Shown here piece by piece: positions 11,540-19,949 of a stretch of 64,000 bases of DNA. The first letter of the stretch is position 1. The number at the start of each line of letters is the position of its first letter. A program made the position numbers and the translations under genes. The DNA lies in assembly GCA_944322615.1 (NCBI GenBank), contig CALUPH010000009.1:26535-90534 (forward strand). Direction: 5' to 3'. Source of the DNA: Candidatus Gastranaerophilales bacterium. Its GTDB lineage: Bacteria > Cyanobacteriota > Vampirovibrionia > Gastranaerophilales > Gastranaerophilaceae. The notes beneath the pieces are model-generated. The model ran no database searches and had not been told where the DNA came from. It worked only from the letters and a program-made list of their open reading frames with translations.

Positions 11540-11541
11540 TT

Positions 11542-12405
11542 ATGATAAATATAATCACCGTTTTCTTTTTAATAATAAGAATAGTTTCAAATCCGATTGC
11601 AAATTTATTTCAGAAAAAACTTACAAATCAACTTTCTTCTTTTACCATAAATTTCTATACATATTTGATATTAAGTATCTTTTGTATTCCTTTTATTTGT
11701 TCATATGTAAAATTAGAATTTATTAATTCTAATTTTATTAGTTTGGTTTTATTAGCAGGTTTTATGTGTGCTTTAGGAACGGTTTGTACTATAAAAGCTG
11801 TAAATATTGGAGAATTGTCAGTATTAGGACCAATAAATGCCTATAAAAGTGTTATAGGTCTAATTGCAGCTCTTGTTTTTCTTAAAGAAATACCGTCCTT
11901 TGGGGCTATAACCGGCATGGCTCTTATAATTATCGGAAGTAAATATATCTTTGATGCTGAAGAAAAAAGGTTTTCTATAAATTTTATAAAAAGAAGAGAT
12001 ATACAATTAAGATTTTTGTCTCTTATATTAACAGGTATAGAAGCTGCAATATTAAAAAAAATCATATTGATTTCTTCTGTAGAAATGTGTTTCATTTTTT
12101 GGTGTTTTATGGGACTGTTTTGGACAAGTATTTTTGTTTTAGTCGCAAAGAAAAACTTACAATTGAAGTCATATAATGTTTTTTTCATTCTTTTATTAAT
12201 AGCTTTTTGTTTGGGTCTGATGCAATTTTCTACAAACTTTGTTTTTGAAAGAATAAATGTCGGTTATGCTCTTGCTTTATTTCAGTTATCATCAATAATA
12301 ACTGTCTTCTTAGGTTATAAATTTTGTAAAGAAAAAAATATTGTAAGAAAATTATTTGCAACATTAATTATGATATTGGGCTCAGTTTTTATAATATTCT
12401 CATAA
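11542..12405 (+). CDS. EamA/DMT-family transporter
   Basis: This 287-residue protein has about ten hydrophobic segments in two repeats of five, the EamA drug/metabolite transporter layout. Signature stretches are SVLGPINAYKSVIGLIAALVF in repeat 1 and ALALFQLSSIITVFLGY in repeat 2. Family members usually export amino acids, nucleosides or small metabolites. It is the last gene of the decarboxylase and radical SAM operon, two bases after the stop of the previous gene, and a strong terminator overlaps its stop codon. Export of the pathway product is the natural inference. Confidence 0.85.
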   Translation: MINIITVFFLIIRIVSNPIANLFQKKLTNQLSSFTINFYTYLILSIFCIPFICSYVKLEFINSNFISLVLLAGFMCALGTVCTIKAVNIGELSVLGPINAYKSVIGLIAALVFLKEIPSFGAITGMALIIIGSKYIFDAEEKRFSINFIKRRDIQLRFLSLILTGIEAAILKKIILISSVEMCFIFWCFMGLFWTSIFVLVAKKNLQLKSYNVFFILLLIAFCLGLMQFSTNFVFERINVGYALALFQLSSIITVFLGYKFCKEKNIVRKLFATLIMILGSVFIIFS

Positions 12406-12433
12406 AAAAACGAGCTAGATTGCTCGTTTTTTA
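12404..12433 (+). terminator. Rho-independent terminator
   Basis: A5-7 CGAGC, loop TAGATT, GCTCG then a run of Ts. The hairpin overlaps the stop codon of the EamA gene and closes the three-gene operon. Confidence 0.85.
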
Positions 12434-12452
12434 TTTTTAGTCCTAATTTTTA

Positions 12453-13280
12453 TTATTTCTTTAATGCTTTCTTTTTATCGTCTTCTTCTATTTCTTCTTG
12501 TTGAGAGAAAATGTTGCTGAACATATTGTTTTCTTCAGTTGAATCTTCTTCTGTAACATACATTCTTTCTAAGAAATCAGCTAAACCGCCAGAGTAGTTC
12601 ATATTATCTGCACCTAAAGAGAATTGAGCATTATCTACGGCATCTTCTTTATTGAAACCTTGTCTGATGAATTTTTCAACTTCAGCATTGAAATCTACTT
12701 GAGAAACTTCTTCTTCTTTTTCTTTTGCACCAGCAACTCCTGAACCATTGCTAGCTCCTAAAGAACCAACAGATGTACCTTGTTGTACTGAAATTTCATA
12801 GTTTATGTCACCCAAAATTTGGTTCATAAAAATTTCTTCACTTTCAAGAGCACCATTTCCGTTAGCATCTGCAATTTTGATTTCTCCGCCCATTCCGTCA
12901 GAAATTGTATATACTGCAATTGAACCTGTTCCTACGCTGTTATCAAAATTACCTGCTTTATAGTCTGAAATATAACTTGTTTTTTGATATGATACATTAA
13001 CTTTTAAGCCCATTGCTTCACAAGCTGATTTAAATTCACCTGCTTGTAATACACTTTTGTTATCATTGTATAAATCTGCAATCATACTTTGAAGTTGATA
13101 GTCTTGTTCACAATCAAAACTGTCTAATATTTGTTGTTTTAAATCAGCAGATAAGGCATTACCATAATCAGCAAAGTTTGCTTCTTTGCCTTCATTTATG
13201 CTTGTAGTTTTAATACCTGCTTGATGAAGTCTTTCTTCAAACTCTTTGTAACTTATTCCTTGTCCGTTGACTGCTGTCAT
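12453..13280 (-). CDS. Lineage-specific protein with one EF-hand-like loop
   Basis: This 275-residue acidic protein has no signal peptide or membrane helix. Residues 138-149 read DANGNGALESEE, matching a canonical 12-residue EF-hand calcium loop (D, N, N, backbone, E, E at positions 1, 3, 5, 7, 9, 12). The surrounding sequence is Ser/Gly/Gln-rich, with a charged C-terminal tail. A GGAGGGG lies just before the ATG. It has the shared promoter-like motif at 13304-13343 upstream. It is probably a secreted or cell-surface structural protein of this lineage, but no export signal is seen. Confidence 0.75.
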   Translation of the reverse strand: MTAVNGQGISYKEFEERLHQAGIKTTSINEGKEANFADYGNALSADLKQQILDSFDCEQDYQLQSMIADLYNDNKSVLQAGEFKSACEAMGLKVNVSYQKTSYISDYKAGNFDNSVGTGSIAVYTISDGMGGEIKIADANGNGALESEEIFMNQILGDINYEISVQQGTSVGSLGASNGSGVAGAKEKEEEVSQVDFNAEVEKFIRQGFNKEDAVDNAQFSLGADNMNYSGGLADFLERMYVTEEDSTEENNMFSNIFSQQEEIEEDDKKKALKK

Positions 13281-13303
13281 AATAATTCCCCTCCTAATAA
13301 ATT

Positions 13304-13343
13304 CCCGTAGTTATATAAAGTTTTTTTTAAATTAAAAATTGCC
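13304..13343 (-). promoter_or_regulatory. Promoter-like motif, copy 2 of 5
   Basis: Read leftward: GGCAATTTTT, spacer, ACTTTATATAAC and CGGG, exactly 40 bases end to end. It has the same end-to-end length as the element before 40318. The start codon of the EF-hand-like gene is 24 bases further on. Confidence 0.5.
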
Positions 13344-13368
13344 AAATAAATGAAAAAATTTTTAAGAA

Positions 13369-15249
13369 ATGTATACAATATTGCCAAAAAACAATAAATA
13401 TGAGATATTAAGGGAAATGAAAAATGTAAAGAGACACAAACTTTTACTTATTTTTCCTCCTCAATGGACGCCTATTAGTCCCCATTTTGCATTGCCATCG
13501 TTGATTGGACAATTAAAATCTAATGGTTTTGATGCTGAGGCTATGGATTTAAATATTGATTTTTTCAATGATATTCTTACAAAAGAGAATATTGAAAAAT
13601 CTGTTATAAAAACCAAACAACAGTTTGAGTATCTTCAAAAAAATCTATTATCTGTGTTTTCTCCTGGAAAAAAAGAAAATGATTATACAAAAGAAGAACA
13701 GATGTTTTTGTATAAATACAATAAGATTAAAAATTATTTGCAGAAAAATAGCAATTATTTTACTTTTATTCCTATGTTTATTGAAGAAGCAAAGAAGAAT
13801 ATAAAAAGTGAAAACTTTTATAATCCAATGATGTTGATTCGTTCTATAAATATTATCGACAAAGCATTAGAAATAATTTCTTTGCCATATACTCCGACAA
13901 GAATAGAGTTTGAAGGTATATCTAATCCATTCTTTAAATTTAATTATGAAACAATAAAATATTTTGTTTTAGATGACAAGTCGAATATTTTTAAAAAATA
14001 TTATGAACAAAAACTTGACGAAATAATAAAAAAGAATGCTGATTTTATTGCAATATCTTTGAATTCTTCAAGTCAAATTATTCCCGGATTAACATTAACA
14101 TATTTGTTAAAAAAGCATACAAAAGCACATATAAATATTGGCGGAAATTTTTTTGGCAGAATTGCAGATGAACTAAAAAAACATAAGAGTTTTTTTGGAA
14201 TATTTGCAGATAGCGTTTCAATAGAAGAAGGAGAAGGACCAATAATTGAGGTTGCAAAATTTGTAACCGGCCAGACAAAAATTCAGGATGTTCCAAATTT
14301 CATGTATAAATTTGAGGGCGAAATATATAAAAATGAAAAAATGAAGCCGATAAAATTAAATGAAATGGCTAATATGAATTTGGATGATTATGATTTTGAC
14401 AAATATTTCTCTCCTGAGATAGTTCTTCCATATCAGTCTTCAAGAGGGTGTTATTGGGGAAAATGCAGTTTTTGTGATCAAGATTTTGGTCAGAATTTTA
14501 ATGTCAAAAATACAGATAAAGTAATAGCTGAGTTTAAAGAGATAAAAGAAAAATATAATATAGAAAAATTTGAATTTATTGATGAATCTGTTTCTCCAAC
14601 ATATTTGGATGAATTTTCACAAAAACTAAAGGCGCAGAATGATATTACTCCTGAGTTTTTCTGTGATGCGAGACTTGAAACGGCTTTTACAAAAGAAATT
14701 TTATCGAATTCATATGATGCCGGTTTACGAATGGTATTATGGGGACTTGAGTCCGGTTCTAAAAGTGTTTTGGAACTTATAAATAAGGGTATTGATTTAG
14801 ATAAAAGATTTGAAATATTAAAAGATTCAAAAGATGTAGGTATATGGAATTTTGCATTTATCTTTTTTGGATTTCCTACAGAAACAATTGAAGATGCCAA
14901 AGCAACAGTGAAAATGCTTGTTGATAATAAAGATATAATTCATTCTTACGGAAGAAGTGTTTTTACAATGGGACGTCATGCTAAATTGGCGCAAGATCCT
15001 CAAAAATACGGAATTACGAAAATTTATCCCGCTGAAGATGAATTTTCACCTAATATAAATTTTGAGAGTATAGGTTCAAATAAAAGTCAGTTAAAAGAAA
15101 TACTTAATTATTGTATAAAAGAATGTGCTGCTGCGTATCAAAATCCTTTATGGATGTACTTAAGATATAGAGAGTGGTTATTCTTATATATTTCCAAATA
15201 TGGTAGTGATTGGGTAAAAAATTATAAAGTATCTCAAGCAAAGGGGTAA
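13369..15249 (+). CDS. B12-binding radical SAM protein
   Basis: This is a 626-residue protein. Residues about 22-330 include a cobalamin-binding-like Rossmann region (LLIFPPQWTPISPHFALPSLIGQLKS). The radical SAM domain follows with cysteines C361, C366 and C369 in SSRGCYWGKCSFC; the first spacing is four residues, not the canonical three, a spacing I believe occurs in related B12/radical SAM proteins. FEFIDES and RMVLWGLESGS are typical downstream barrel motifs. Substrate unknown. The start is uncertain: Met17 at 13417 is a possible alternative, but its AGGG is too close. It is followed after 5 bases by a small helical gene. Confidence 0.85.
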   Translation: MYTILPKNNKYEILREMKNVKRHKLLLIFPPQWTPISPHFALPSLIGQLKSNGFDAEAMDLNIDFFNDILTKENIEKSVIKTKQQFEYLQKNLLSVFSPGKKENDYTKEEQMFLYKYNKIKNYLQKNSNYFTFIPMFIEEAKKNIKSENFYNPMMLIRSINIIDKALEIISLPYTPTRIEFEGISNPFFKFNYETIKYFVLDDKSNIFKKYYEQKLDEIIKKNADFIAISLNSSSQIIPGLTLTYLLKKHTKAHINIGGNFFGRIADELKKHKSFFGIFADSVSIEEGEGPIIEVAKFVTGQTKIQDVPNFMYKFEGEIYKNEKMKPIKLNEMANMNLDDYDFDKYFSPEIVLPYQSSRGCYWGKCSFCDQDFGQNFNVKNTDKVIAEFKEIKEKYNIEKFEFIDESVSPTYLDEFSQKLKAQNDITPEFFCDARLETAFTKEILSNSYDAGLRMVLWGLESGSKSVLELINKGIDLDKRFEILKDSKDVGIWNFAFIFFGFPTETIEDAKATVKMLVDNKDIIHSYGRSVFTMGRHAKLAQDPQKYGITKIYPAEDEFSPNINFESIGSNKSQLKEILNYCIKECAAAYQNPLWMYLRYREWLFLYISKYGSDWVKNYKVSQAKG

Positions 15250-15254
15250 GTATT

Positions 15255-15596
15255 ATGGGTATATTTCAAAGACTTGCTGAAAAGTTAGGTATAATACCTG
15301 AAAATAGGACAAAAAAAATTAATGAAGAAAGAGAAAATCAAAAGAATATTATGATAACTAATCTTCTTAATATTGGTTTTTCAGAAGAAGATGTTAAAGA
15401 GGTTATTGAAATAATTGTAAAAGCTGAAAAAGACATTCAAGAACAGAAAGATTTATTAATTGGTACAAATATAAATGTAGATGATGTTAATTTGGCAATG
15501 AAACCAAGCTTTGATGAAATAAGAAGATTACAGCAAAAAATGGCACTTGATATTAGGACAAAAATAGCTGAAATAAAACAAAGAAAAGGAATATAA
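15255..15596 (+). CDS. Small helical protein of unknown function
   Basis: This 113-residue, highly charged protein is predicted to be all alpha-helical. It starts MGIFQRLAEKLGIIPE and carries a GFSEEDVKEVIEIIVKAEKDI helix pair and a Lys/Arg-rich C-terminus. AAGGGG overlapping the stop of the radical SAM gene serves as its ribosome site, so it is translated from the same transcript. It may be a partner of the radical SAM protein. I do not recognise a family. Confidence 0.75.
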   Translation: MGIFQRLAEKLGIIPENRTKKINEERENQKNIMITNLLNIGFSEEDVKEVIEIIVKAEKDIQEQKDLLIGTNINVDDVNLAMKPSFDEIRRLQQKMALDIRTKIAEIKQRKGI

Positions 15597-15626
15597 ATAA
15601 TTTTTTACAGGTTAATAAATCTTAAT

Positions 15627-15654
15627 AAAATGTCATAATTATGGCATTTTTTTA
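15627..15654 (+). terminator. Rho-independent terminator
   Basis: AAAATGTCAT, loop AATT, ATGGCATTTT with a T run (one G-T pair in the stem). It ends the radical SAM two-gene unit. Confidence 0.7.
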
Positions 15655-15697
15655 TTTTTTTTTATTTCTATTATTATAGTAAGGTAAGGACTAGGGT

Positions 15698-17560
15698 ATG
15701 AAAATTCAGTATACTACGCCGATTAATAACGGATATAAGGCTACAATTACAGATAATAAAAAGGTTGAAAATAAAAATAAACAATCTGTAGAAATTCCGA
15801 TAATTAATAATTCTATTTCAGAAGCAATAGGCAGAAGCCAAGTTGTTTCTTTCAGCGGTGAAAATAAGATGAAGGGTCCTGTTTTTGAACACTCTTGTTC
15901 TGAGCTTTTTGGTGATAAAGAAAGTATTCAGTATAACAAAGAAGATGGAAGCTTTAGTCATACAGTTGTAGCAAGAGATGGCAGTTTAAAAAAACAAGAA
16001 GAATTTTTCCCAAGAGAAGGTAAGGAAATAATTACAAGAGTTAGTGACGGAATAAAATCAATTACAACAAAAACTCCGTATAGTCGTGTAATTGAGCATT
16101 ATAATGAAGATGGAGATCAAATTTATTTTGAAGAGTCAACTTCTGCAGGTAAAAAAGTTGTAATTACTGACTTTGATAAAGGCCGCAGAATTATTTCAAA
16201 AGAAGTTAACGGAAGAAAAACAGTACAGGTTATAGATTTAAAAACAAATTCATCTGTTACAGCAGGCGATCTTGTTTTACAACGTGTTTATGATAGAAAA
16301 ACAGACAGTTATATCACAGAAAATTTGATTACAGGTCAGATACTTAAAAGAGAAAAGTATAGACCAAATGGCAAATATGACTCAATTGTCGAATATTCAG
16401 AGAAAACAGGTAACGTAACAAGGGAATACCTATATGATTCAAAAACAGGCGGATATTCAGATATTTCTTATTATGAAACAGGTGCAAGAAAATCCCTTGT
16501 AAGAATTTCAAGAGATGGAAGAAAAGAAGATAATTATACTTTTGAACGTGACGGAAAAACTATTTCAAGCCATGTTTTAATAGAAATGGATAAAAGAGGT
16601 GCTTTGGAATGTGAAACAGTATATATTCCGGGTACAGATTTAATTGATAATCAAACTCTTTATGATGATGAATCTTGTACAAAATATCTATTTAGAAGAA
16701 CTCCAAATGTTCCTCAATTTGCAGAACATTATGAAGACGGTACATTAGTTGAAGAAATCAGATTCCAAAGAGATGGTCAATCTTACGAATATTCAAAGCA
16801 ATATAAACCTGATGGTTCATCCAGAGAAAACTTCTTTAACAGATATGGATATAAAACTCATTCAAAATCATATACCCCAGATAATATATTGTACCAATAT
16901 GCTGAATACAATCCTGATACAGATCAAGTTGTTAAATCAATAGATATTGACGTGTATACAGGCACAAGAAAAGAAACTTTATATGATGAAGAAACTGGTT
17001 ATGCTAAAAAAATAACATTTAAAGACAGAAATGGACATACCAAAGAAGTAAGAAATTTCTTCTTGGGTACTAATAGATTAAAATCTAAAATTGAATATAA
17101 TTCAGATGGGTCTTTTTTCTACACAAAATATGATGAATCTGGTGCTGTTATAGGTAGAGAAGAATATAATGCTGATGGTACTAAAAAGAAAAATAATTAT
17201 TATAGAAACTATTCAGAGAATCAAGGATATGAATATAATTCATATTCAAGAAATACAGAATATACTTCAAAACAAACAAGCACATTGTCAGAAGAAGAAG
17301 TTATTGATCATTTGCTTGATGTAACTTCAAGCAGTCATAAAAGTATTTCAGAAATAACATCTCAAGAATGGGATAAGTTTGCTGAAATAGTTGGACTTGA
17401 AAGTTCTCAAGAACTTCTAAACATAGATAAAGATACATATAGAAAACTTTCAAAGAAATTTCACCCTGATTTACAACGTGATGAAGCAATGAAGGCATAT
17501 GGTGAAAAAATATTTAAAGTTATACAAAATTTATATACATTAAAGTCTGCTCAAGGATAA
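15698..17560 (+). CDS. Repeat protein (YD/MORN-like) with C-terminal J domain
   Basis: This 620-residue protein falls into three parts. An N-terminal linker carries VVSFSGENK (51-57), a variant of the lineage SFKG motif. Residues about 75-510 form tandem Tyr/Asp-Gly repeats (for example EHYNEDGDQIYFEES, RPNGKYDSIVEY, YNADGTKKKNNYY), resembling MORN-variant/YwqK-like or RHS-type beta repeats. The last 55 residues look like a J domain: YRKLSKKFHPDLQRDEA has the invariant HPD tripeptide at 589-591. J domains stimulate Hsp70 (DnaK). A J domain at the C-terminus of a repeat protein is unusual. No signal peptide. Flanked by terminators, so monocistronic. Confidence 0.8.
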   Translation: MKIQYTTPINNGYKATITDNKKVENKNKQSVEIPIINNSISEAIGRSQVVSFSGENKMKGPVFEHSCSELFGDKESIQYNKEDGSFSHTVVARDGSLKKQEEFFPREGKEIITRVSDGIKSITTKTPYSRVIEHYNEDGDQIYFEESTSAGKKVVITDFDKGRRIISKEVNGRKTVQVIDLKTNSSVTAGDLVLQRVYDRKTDSYITENLITGQILKREKYRPNGKYDSIVEYSEKTGNVTREYLYDSKTGGYSDISYYETGARKSLVRISRDGRKEDNYTFERDGKTISSHVLIEMDKRGALECETVYIPGTDLIDNQTLYDDESCTKYLFRRTPNVPQFAEHYEDGTLVEEIRFQRDGQSYEYSKQYKPDGSSRENFFNRYGYKTHSKSYTPDNILYQYAEYNPDTDQVVKSIDIDVYTGTRKETLYDEETGYAKKITFKDRNGHTKEVRNFFLGTNRLKSKIEYNSDGSFFYTKYDESGAVIGREEYNADGTKKKNNYYRNYSENQGYEYNSYSRNTEYTSKQTSTLSEEEVIDHLLDVTSSSHKSISEITSQEWDKFAEIVGLESSQELLNIDKDTYRKLSKKFHPDLQRDEAMKAYGEKIFKVIQNLYTLKSAQG

Positions 17561-17561
17561 G

Positions 17562-17590
17562 AAAAACGGGATTACTATCCCGTTTTTTAT
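17562..17590 (+). terminator. Rho-independent terminator
   Basis: AAAAACGGGA, loop TTACTA, TCCCGTTTTTT: a perfect stem with a T tract immediately after the J-domain gene. Confidence 0.88.
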
Positions 17591-17687
17591 TTATCATTTA
17601 AAATAATCTCTCTTTAGTTTAGTAATTTGTATATAGAAGTTTACAATTGTTACATTTAATTTTATTAATGTAAAAGGAGGGAAATGT

Positions 17688-17792
17688 ATGTATAAACTAA
17701 TTATTATGGGGGCAACATTTGCATTAGGCCTCGGACTTGGTAAATTTTTGAAAAAAAAGCAAGAATTAAAACAAAATATACAAAATGCATAA
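17688..17792 (+). CDS. 34-residue single-helix membrane peptide
   Basis: This short open reading frame has a perfect AGGAGG at 17675-17680, seven bases before ATG. The peptide begins MYKLIIMGATFALGLGLG, a hydrophobic helix with small residues spaced as in glycine zippers, followed by a Lys-rich tail (KFLKKKQELK) and an Asn/Gln-rich end. It is bounded by terminators on both sides, so it is a separate transcription unit. The layout is that of small membrane regulators or type I toxin-like peptides; no antisense RNA or antitoxin is evident. Not recognised. Confidence 0.65.
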   Translation: MYKLIIMGATFALGLGLGKFLKKKQELKQNIQNA

Positions 17793-17797
17793 AAAAA

Positions 17798-17828
17798 TAA
17801 AAGCAAAAGTTTAACTTTTGCTTTTAAA
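17798..17828 (+). terminator. Terminator hairpin after the small membrane peptide
   Basis: Near-perfect palindrome with arms TAAAAGCAAAAGTT and AACTTTTGCTTTTA, A/T flanked. It begins 6 bases after the stop codon and could work in either direction. Confidence 0.75.
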
Positions 17829-17990
17829 ATATCAAAAATTAAAGAAAAAATTATAAAAATCGCATTTTTTTATAAAAAATATTGTTTCTGTAAGTCAATC
17901 AAATCAAGCCTTTTGCCTGTATTTTTTGTTGCATTATTTTTATTGTCGTAATAGAATTTTTCCAGAAAATCAGATAAGAGGATTTTGATA

Positions 17991-18965
17991 ATGTTAAAAG
18001 ATTTATTTGAGGATAAGAAGTGTTTTAAATTAGTTTGCGGAGCTGGTAATGAGGATGCAGACGAAGTTGAAAAACTTGTGACTGTGTATTCAAAGGCCGG
18101 ATGTCCTTTTTTTGATGTATGTGCAAAACCGGAGATTGTAGATGCTGCAAAACGAGGTTTAGAAAGAGCCGGCATTAAAGAAAATCGATATTTGTGTGTT
18201 AGTGTTGGAATTGATGGGGATCCTCATATTACTAAAGCTGTAATAAATAAAGGAAATTGTGTACAGTGCGGAAAGTGTAAGGAAATATGTCCGCATGATG
18301 CTGTAATTTATATGAATGGAGAATACAACGTTAAAAGAGAAAGATGTTTGGGGTGTAATCAATGTCTGAAAGTATGCCCTGCTTCAGCGATATCAATGGA
18401 AACGCAGCTTCAAGATTATAAAGAGGTTCTTCCTAAATTAATTTCTAAAGGATTAGATTGTATTGAATTCCATGCTATTTCAGAAGATGAATCTGATGTG
18501 GATGAAAAATGGAATCAAATAAATGAACTTTTTGATGGAATGTTATGCATTTCTATTGACCGTTCTGAGCTTGGAGACAGAAAATTAAAAGAAAGAGTAA
18601 AACGATTACTTTCTAAAAGAGAACCGTATTCAACAATAATTCAAGCAGATGGTATTGCAATGAGCGGAAATGATGATGAATATGGAACAACTCTTCAAGC
18701 TGTTGCAACGGCTCAATTATTTCAAAATGAGAAAATGCCTGTATACATTATGATGTCAGGCGGAACAAATACAAGGTCAACAGAGCTTGCAAAGAAATGT
18801 GGGGTTAATCCTCATTGTGTTGCAATTGGTTCATATGCAAGAAAAATCATTAAAAGATATTTAGAAATGCCCAATTTATTTGACGATGAAAAAGCGATGA
18901 GTGAAGCTGTAAAAATTGCAAAATCATTGGTGGATGTTTCTTTGGAGAATATGAAGAATGATTAG
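17991..18965 (+). CDS. LdpA-like 4Fe-4S protein
   Basis: This is a protein of about 324 residues. Two ferredoxin-type 4Fe-4S motifs are present: CVQCGKCKEIC (C90, C93, C96, C100) and CLGCNQCLKVC (C119, C122, C125, C129). The C-terminal half has SGGTNTRSTELAKKCGVN and AIGSYARKI, which I recognise as the LdpA C-terminal domain. In cyanobacteria LdpA couples redox/light state to the circadian clock. Here no light or clock gene is visible, so a general redox-sensing role is likelier. ATG at 17991 is preferred (AAGAGG nine bases upstream); TTG at 17985 is the longer option. It overlaps the HAD gene by 8 bases. Confidence 0.78.
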   Translation: MLKDLFEDKKCFKLVCGAGNEDADEVEKLVTVYSKAGCPFFDVCAKPEIVDAAKRGLERAGIKENRYLCVSVGIDGDPHITKAVINKGNCVQCGKCKEICPHDAVIYMNGEYNVKRERCLGCNQCLKVCPASAISMETQLQDYKEVLPKLISKGLDCIEFHAISEDESDVDEKWNQINELFDGMLCISIDRSELGDRKLKERVKRLLSKREPYSTIIQADGIAMSGNDDEYGTTLQAVATAQLFQNEKMPVYIMMSGGTNTRSTELAKKCGVNPHCVAIGSYARKIIKRYLEMPNLFDDEKAMSEAVKIAKSLVDVSLENMKND

Positions 18966-19713
18966 TCTAAAGACAAATAAATGGCAAATTAATAATATTG
19001 ATACTGTTCTTTTTGATAAAGACGGTACATTTATTGACTTGCACTACTTCTGGGGCAAAATGACAGAAATGCGTGTAAGTGAAATAATAAAAACATTTGG
19101 AATGCCAAATTCCTCTTTTGCCAGGCTGTGTCTATACTTAGGTTATAATATTGAAACATCAAAAATGCTAAAAGACGGTATTACAGCAATGTATTCAAGA
19201 CCTATTGTTATAGAAAAGTTTAATGAAAAACTTAAAGATGAAAATATAATTACTACAGATAAAAAAATTGAAGAAATCTTTGATTATGTAAGTTCTGAGT
19301 TTTATAAGGATATCTCAAAATATACAAGGCCAATTGAACCTGCTATTGATTTTATAAAAAAAATTAAAGCACGTGGAATTAAAATAGGAATAGTAACTTC
19401 AGATGCAAAAGAATCAACTTTGTTAACCATAAAAAATTTCAAATGGGATAATTTATTTGATGTTGTTATTGGTCGAGAATCTGCAGAAAGTACAAAAGAA
19501 AGTGGTATCCCGACTAAAATGGCATTGGAAATATTATCAGCGAATCCAAAAACTTCAATTATGATTGGTGATGCACCTATGGATTATATTTCTGCAAAAA
19601 ATGCAGGAATTGAAAAGACAATTCTAGTTGCTACAGGTCAAATAGATGAAGCAGAACTGAAAAAAACGTCTGATTACACAATAGAATCACTTAATGATGT
19701 AGACATATTTTAA
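18958..19713 (+). CDS. HAD-family phosphatase (phosphoglycolate phosphatase-like)
   Basis: This 251-residue HAD hydrolase has motif I LFDKDGTFID (nucleophile D20, acid D22), motif II IGIVTSDAK (T/S), a downstream lysine in IPTKMALE and motif IV MIGDAPMDY. The alpha-helical cap between motifs I and II marks subfamily IA. Substrate is unknown; phosphoglycolate-phosphatase-like enzymes are the nearest general class. Its start overlaps the LdpA-like gene by 8 bases, so the two are co-translated and may be functionally linked. Confidence 0.85.
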   Translation: MISLKTNKWQINNIDTVLFDKDGTFIDLHYFWGKMTEMRVSEIIKTFGMPNSSFARLCLYLGYNIETSKMLKDGITAMYSRPIVIEKFNEKLKDENIITTDKKIEEIFDYVSSEFYKDISKYTRPIEPAIDFIKKIKARGIKIGIVTSDAKESTLLTIKNFKWDNLFDVVIGRESAESTKESGIPTKMALEILSANPKTSIMIGDAPMDYISAKNAGIEKTILVATGQIDEAELKKTSDYTIESLNDVDIF

Positions 19714-19784
19714 TTTATAGTATTTTGTATCTTGATTTTTTTATATTGTGGTGCAAAAATAGTTGGTATAGTAAAGAGGTATTT

Positions 19785-19862
19785 ATGTATAGCCGTAACT
19801 CAAATCACAATCTAGCTTGGTGGCACCTGTTTTTAGAAACAGGCGTTTTGAGTTGGCGTTAA
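19785..19862 (+). CDS. Tryptophan-type leader peptide (25 residues)
   Basis: A 25-codon frame begins at ATG 19785 with AAAGAGG five bases upstream. Residues 12 and 13 are tandem Trp (TGG TGG at 19818-19823), with a third Trp at residue 24 just before the end. Three Trp in 25 residues is far above background. The codon pair lies three bases before the first arm of the downstream hairpin set, which is the geometry required for ribosome-stalling attenuation. See the attenuator entry. Confidence 0.75.
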   Translation: MYSRNSNHNLAWWHLFLETGVLSWR

Positions 19863-19922
19863 TTTGAATAACTTAAAAAGATTGTATTTAGCCTGTTTCT
19901 TTGTAAACAGGCTATTTTTTGT
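19826..19922 (+). promoter_or_regulatory. Four-segment tryptophan-type transcription attenuator
   Basis: Segments: 1, CCTGTTT at 19826-19832; 2, AAACAGG at 19837-19843; 3, CCTGTTT within 19890-19898; 4, AAACAGG within 19905-19913, followed by ATTTTTTT. 1:2 form a 7-pair stem. 3:4 form a perfect 9-pair terminator (AGCCTGTTT / AAACAGGCT). Because the arms repeat exactly, 2 can also pair with 3, forming an antiterminator. A ribosome stalled at the Trp pair would cover segment 1, free 2 to pair with 3 and allow read-through. This is the classic trp logic, yet the next gene is not a recognisable trp gene. Confidence 0.8.
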
Positions 19923-19949
19923 ATTCAGATTAATGTAAAGGTGAAAATA

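Noticed and set aside
17640..17668. TTTACA-17-TATTAA promoter for the 34-residue peptide
   Set aside because: The transcript would start inside its own AGGAGG, leaving no ribosome site; the real promoter is probably further upstream.
19785..19922. T-box riboswitch upstream of the 19950 gene
   Set aside because: GGTGGCACC matches the core of the T-box bulge, but the flanking AGG/GCG bases are wrong, there is no stem I or specifier loop upstream, and the sequence is fully explained by the Trp leader codons and four-segment attenuator.
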